The notes under the pieces were generated by a model, which saw only the letters and a program-made list of their open reading frames with translations, searched no databases and was not told the origin of the DNA. The position numbers and the translations under genes were made by a program. 64,000 nt of DNA from Ga0077548 sp035440445 (GTDB taxonomy: Bacteria > Pseudomonadota > Alphaproteobacteria > Rhizobiales > Xanthobacteraceae), in NCBI GenBank assembly GCA_035440445.1, contig DAORMJ010000020.1, forward strand, positions 3,727 to 67,726, given 5' to 3'. Shown in pieces: positions 61,311 to 64,000 of the stretch. Each line of letters starts with the position of its first letter. The first letter of the stretch is position 1.

Positions 61311-62297
61311 TCAAGCCAGTTCGTCGCGAACCGTCGCTGCGATCTCGTAGGACTTCTTCCGCGCGTCGTGGTCGTAGATTTGCGCGGCCAGCATCACTTC
61401 ATCCGCGCCCGTCATTGCAATGAAGCTCTGGAGCTTCGCTTTCACAGTCGCCGCAGATCCGACCACAGCATATTGCAAGGCATGCTCGACGCCGGCCTTC
61501 TCGGCGGGTGACCAGTAATCGTCGAGCCTTGCAGGCGGCTGCAGCAGCCCCGGCGATCCGCGCCGGAGATTGACGAACTGGCGCTGTTGCGAGGTGAAAA
61601 GCATCCGCGCCTCCTCGTCGGTGTCCGCCGCGAAAAGACCGATGCAGGGCATGAAATACGGTTTGTCCAGAAACTGCGAAGGCCTGAAGTTCTTGCGATA
61701 GAGCTCGATCGCCGTTTGCAAATAGTCCGGCGCAAAATGGGAGGCGAAAGCGTAGGGCAGGCCGAGGAGCGCCGCGAGTTGCGCACCGTAAGCGCTCGAG
61801 CCGAGAATCCAGAGCGGCACTTTCAGTCCGGCACCCGGATAGGCATGCACAAGTTGTCCAGGCTGCACGTCCTGAAAATAATGCGCAAGTTCGACGACGT
61901 CGTCGGGAAACGTGTCCTCGTTCGAGCGGTTACGGCGGAGCGCGTGCATCGTGCGCTGGTCCGTGCCGGGTGCCCGGCCAAGGCCGAGATCGATCCGGTC
62001 GCCATAAAGTGAAGCGAGCGTTCCGTATTGCTCGGCGATCACGAGCGGGGAATGGTTTGGCAGCATGACGCCGCCAGCACCAACCCTTATCGTGCTGGTG
62101 CCGCCCGCGATGTGACCGATCACGACGGAAGTCGCGGCACTCGCAATGCCCGGCATGTTGTGATGTTCGGCAAGCCAGTAACGCTTGTAGCCAAGCCGCT
62201 CCGCATGGCGCGCAAGATCGAGGGAGTTGCGGAAGGCATCGGCGGCTGTCCCGCCTTCAATGACGGGTGCCAAGTCCAGTACGGAAAAGGGGATCAT
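61311..62297 (-). CDS. LLM-class flavin-dependent oxidoreductase
   Basis: A 328-residue bacterial-luciferase-like monooxygenase, using FMN or F420, of the MsnO8 type. Family segments are RYWLAEHHNMPGIASAATSV, RVGAGGVMLPNHSPLVIAEQ and DLGLGRAPGTD. The fold is a TIM barrel. The substrate is unknown. It sits three bases from the downstream acetyltransferase start region and converges on the hydrolase gene. Confidence 0.88.
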   Translation of the reverse strand: MIPFSVLDLAPVIEGGTAADAFRNSLDLARHAERLGYKRYWLAEHHNMPGIASAATSVVIGHIAGGTSTIRVGAGGVMLPNHSPLVIAEQYGTLASLYGDRIDLGLGRAPGTDQRTMHALRRNRSNEDTFPDDVVELAHYFQDVQPGQLVHAYPGAGLKVPLWILGSSAYGAQLAALLGLPYAFASHFAPDYLQTAIELYRKNFRPSQFLDKPYFMPCIGLFAADTDEEARMLFTSQQRQFVNLRRGSPGLLQPPARLDDYWSPAEKAGVEHALQYAVVGSAATVKAKLQSFIAMTGADEVMLAAQIYDHDARKKSYEIAATVRDELA

Positions 62298-62300
62298 AGG

Positions 62301-62573
62301 TTACGCCAGCAAGTCATGATATTCGGGATGATCGCGGATGAAGCCGGCGAAGTAGCCGCAACGCGGTACGACTTTCAGCCCTTGCGAGCGAATATGGTCG
62401 AGCACCGCTGCCGACAATTTCGCTCCCATCCCTTGGCCGCGCAGCGCTGCGGGCACTTCGGTATGGGTTACGGTGATAGTACCCGGCGACTGACGGTAGT
62501 TCGCGAACGCGACCCCGCCATCGAGATCGAGTTCGTAACGGCCAGCTTGCTGATCATCTCGTATTCCACTCAT
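62301..62573 (-). CDS. small GNAT-fold acetyltransferase-like protein (NATD1 type), copy 1
   Basis: A 90-residue compact GNAT domain of the NATD1/YidJ-like group. The motif THTEVPAALRGQGMGAKL (acetyl-CoA pyrophosphate loop) and C-terminal GLKVVPRCGYFAGFIRDHPEY are present. It starts at 62573; a longer frame into the next gene is not real. Its closest relative here is the adjacent gene at 62636, so the pair arose by tandem duplication. Substrate unknown. Confidence 0.82.
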   Translation of the reverse strand: MSGIRDDQQAGRYELDLDGGVAFANYRQSPGTITVTHTEVPAALRGQGMGAKLSAAVLDHIRSQGLKVVPRCGYFAGFIRDHPEYHDLLA

Positions 62574-62635
62574 GCATCGAATGTGGAGCAAATTGCGCGC
62601 AAAGCAAGAGGCCGGCGGTATGGCTGCAATGCAGC

Positions 62636-62911
62636 TTAGTCGGCAAGCAGATCCTGATAGTCGGGATGCTTCTCGATCCACGCCTTGATGAACGGGCATC
62701 GTGGAACGACTTTCAGCCCGCGCCCGCGCACCTGATCCAGTGCGCCTTTGGCGAGCTTCGATCCGATCCCGCGTCCGCCCAACTGCTCCGGGACTTCCGT
62801 GTGCGTGAAGGTGATGACACTGGCTTCCAGCCTGTACACGGCGATCGCGAGATGACCGTCGACCTCGAGTTCGAAACGGCTTTGCTCGGGATTGTCTCGC
62901 ACTTCGCTCAT
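62636..62911 (-). CDS. small GNAT-fold acetyltransferase-like protein (NATD1 type), copy 2
   Basis: A 91-residue paralogue of the protein encoded 62 bp downstream. It keeps THTEVPEQLGGRGIGSKL and GLKVVPRCPFIKAWIEKHPDY. ATG at 62911 is used. The two share about half of their residues by eye. It is divergent from the acyl-CoA ligase gene. Confidence 0.84.
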   Translation of the reverse strand: MSEVRDNPEQSRFELEVDGHLAIAVYRLEASVITFTHTEVPEQLGGRGIGSKLAKGALDQVRGRGLKVVPRCPFIKAWIEKHPDYQDLLAD

Positions 62912-63034
62912 CACGGGCTCCGTTGGTGACCAAATCGAATGTTGTCATCAATCGGCTGGCCGGGCAGTATTAATCTGCAATGAGAGCCGGAAAAGCCGGC
63001 CGAGCCTCGAGGAAACTGAATACAAGGACGGCGC

Positions 63035-63910
63035 GTGAATCAACTCGCGAATGTCGGCGACGCTCTGCGGCTCTACGCCAGCATCTTTCCGGACAAGATC
63101 GGGGCGCGTGATCTCGATCGGGCGATGACCTTTCGTCAGTGGCGCGATCGCTCGGCGCGTCTCGCGAATGCGCTGCTCGGGCTCGGGCTGCAGAAGGGCG
63201 ATCGGGTCTGCGTGCTCGCTTATAACTGCGTCGAATGGCTCGAGATCTATGCCGCGATGGCTTTCTCCGGGCTCGTCATGGTGCCGATCAATTTTCGCCT
63301 GCTGGGTCCGGAGATCGAATTCATCGCGGGCAACTGCGAAGCACAGGCAATGATTGTCCAGGACGAACTTGTGCCCGTGCTCGAGCCTGTGCGCGGCAAT
63401 TTGAATATTCCGCAGTCGAATTTCATCGCGTTTGGCAGCAAGCCTGCGGATGGTAACTACATTGCCTACGAAGACCTCCTGTCTCGTGCGAGCGACCGCG
63501 CTCCGGAAGCGAGTGTCGCCGTGACCGACCCCTGGGCCTTGATGTACACCTCGGGGACGACCGGAAAGCCGAAAGGCGCGATCCGCTCGCATCGCGCAAG
63601 CACGATGATCGCGCTCGTGACCCAATCCGAACTCAGCGTGCGCTCCGACGACTCCGCGCTCCTCGTCATGCCGATGTGTCACGCGAATTCGCTGTTCTTC
63701 TTCGGTGCGTTCCTGGGCACCGGCGCGCGCTGTACGGTCTATAACCGCAAGAGCATTGATCCGGAGGAGCTTGTTCGCACACTTTCGGAGAATGGCTCTA
63801 CCTTCACGTCGCTCGTCCCCACGCATTACATTATGATGCTCGGTCTTTCCGCAGCGGTGCGCGCAAAGTATAACGTCGATGCCGTGACGAAGATGATGAT
63901 CTCGTCCGCG
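63035..63910 (+). CDS. acyl-CoA synthetase (AMP-binding), truncated
   Basis: The first ~292 residues of an ANL-family acyl-CoA ligase. It starts with GTG at 63035 (MNQLANVGDALRLYA) and includes the P-loop YTSGTTGKPKGAI at about 168-180 and the A5-like region SLVPTHYIMMLGLS and MMISSAPA. The C-terminal half, with the adenylate-binding and hinge motifs, is missing: after about 63910 the sequence is no longer ligase-like although the frame stays open. The substrate would be a fatty or aromatic acid. Confidence 0.8.
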
Positions 63911-64000
63911 CCGGCGCCGCCCTCCCGCCTGCGAAGAAGAAGCGCGTCGCCGCGATCAACGAGCGGCTCGCCACGCTCGCGACGTCCTTCGCCCAGAACG
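63911..64000 (+). CDS. fragment of M3-family peptidase (Dcp/oligopeptidase A type), other frame
   Basis: From about 63913 a second frame reads GAALPPAKKKRVAAINERL then ATLATSFAQN, a good match to the N-terminal helical region of peptidyl-dipeptidase Dcp / oligopeptidase A. It is not preceded by the N-terminal ~150 residues such an enzyme needs and it is cut by the window edge. It is therefore a fused fragment, most likely from a chimeric join. Confidence 0.6.

Noticed and set aside
1..64000. CRISPR arrays, insertion sequences, prophage or conjugative genes
   Set aside because: I saw no spaced direct repeats, transposase, integrase, or phage structural motifs in either strand.

Overview
The window is a 64-kb stretch of GC-rich alphaproteobacterial chromosome, most likely from the Rhizobiales (Hyphomicrobiales). 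This rests on gene content, not on a database comparison: an aapJQMP general amino-acid permease operon, an ExoR-type Sel1 regulator, a DUF2497 PopZ-like polar protein, a DUF1127 small protein, a FixJ-type response regulator, and a yajC-secD-secF-Mth938 cluster. Most of it is housekeeping DNA. I see no insertion sequence, prophage, integrase, CRISPR array, rRNA operon or conjugation gene. Four runs of N (34244-34285, 44094-44163, 57944-57970, 60847-60871) show it is a draft scaffold. All four fall inside genes, and three have a length that does not keep the reading frame.

Layout. 1-2.8 kb: a membrane protein and a MASE1 histidine kinase / FixJ-like regulator pair. 2.9-6.1 kb: glycerol kinase, then an aldolase-dehydrogenase pair behind a 22-bp palindrome. 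6.1-11.8 kb: cystathionine beta-lyase-like enzyme diverging from aapJQMP. 11.8-17.8 kb: sulfur, heme and repair genes (persulfide-dioxygenase-like hydrolase, mercaptopyruvate sulfurtransferase, HutX, cysteine synthase, HdeD, photolyase). 17.9-18.3 kb: tRNA-Asn and tRNA-Cys. 18.4-24.3 kb: divergent isoaspartyl methyltransferase, TolC, PopZ-like protein, ValS. 24.4-31.4 kb: SnoaL, ICMT-like enzyme, Mpg, IlvD-ExoR (overlapping), XthA, ErpA, dGTPase. 31.4-44.4 kb: a long forward run of ArgS, SPOR protein, NagZ, ScpA, ScpB, an ABC ATPase, TatABC, SerS, SurE, Pcm and NlpD. 44.4-52.3 kb: small hypothetical proteins, a PAS hybrid kinase, DUF3309, an MFS transporter, a PsiF-like protein, an MDR reductase and a DUF815 ATPase. 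52.5-57.4 kb: YajC, SecD, SecF, Mth938-like, a phytoene-synthase-like protein and a candidate transglutaminase-fold secreted protein. 57.4-64 kb: DUF1127, FAH hydrolase, patatin, Crp/Fnr regulator, monoacylglycerol-lipase-like hydrolase, LLM oxidoreductase, two tandem small acetyltransferases and a truncated acyl-CoA ligase.

How genes work together. ArgS to NlpD is a cell-growth block: translation, septal and peptidoglycan proteins (SPOR, NagZ, NlpD), chromosome condensation (ScpAB), folded-protein export (TatABC), and survival/repair (SurE, Pcm). SecDF-YajC with the Mth938-like and degenerate phytoene-synthase-like proteins forms a membrane-biogenesis cluster whose two last members match human respiratory complex I assembly factors NDUFAF3 and NDUFAF6.

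The observations most worth a second look are: the last ~90 bases, which switch from an acyl-CoA ligase to an M3 peptidase across a short shared sequence and look like a chimeric join; the degenerate active site of the phytoene-synthase-like protein beside Mth938; an unrecognised secreted protein with a possible Cys-His-Asp triad; a divergent Pcm paralogue without the usual substrate motif; and several perfect dyads in intergenic DNA (before the aldolase operon, before serS, and between the Crp regulator and the lipase).
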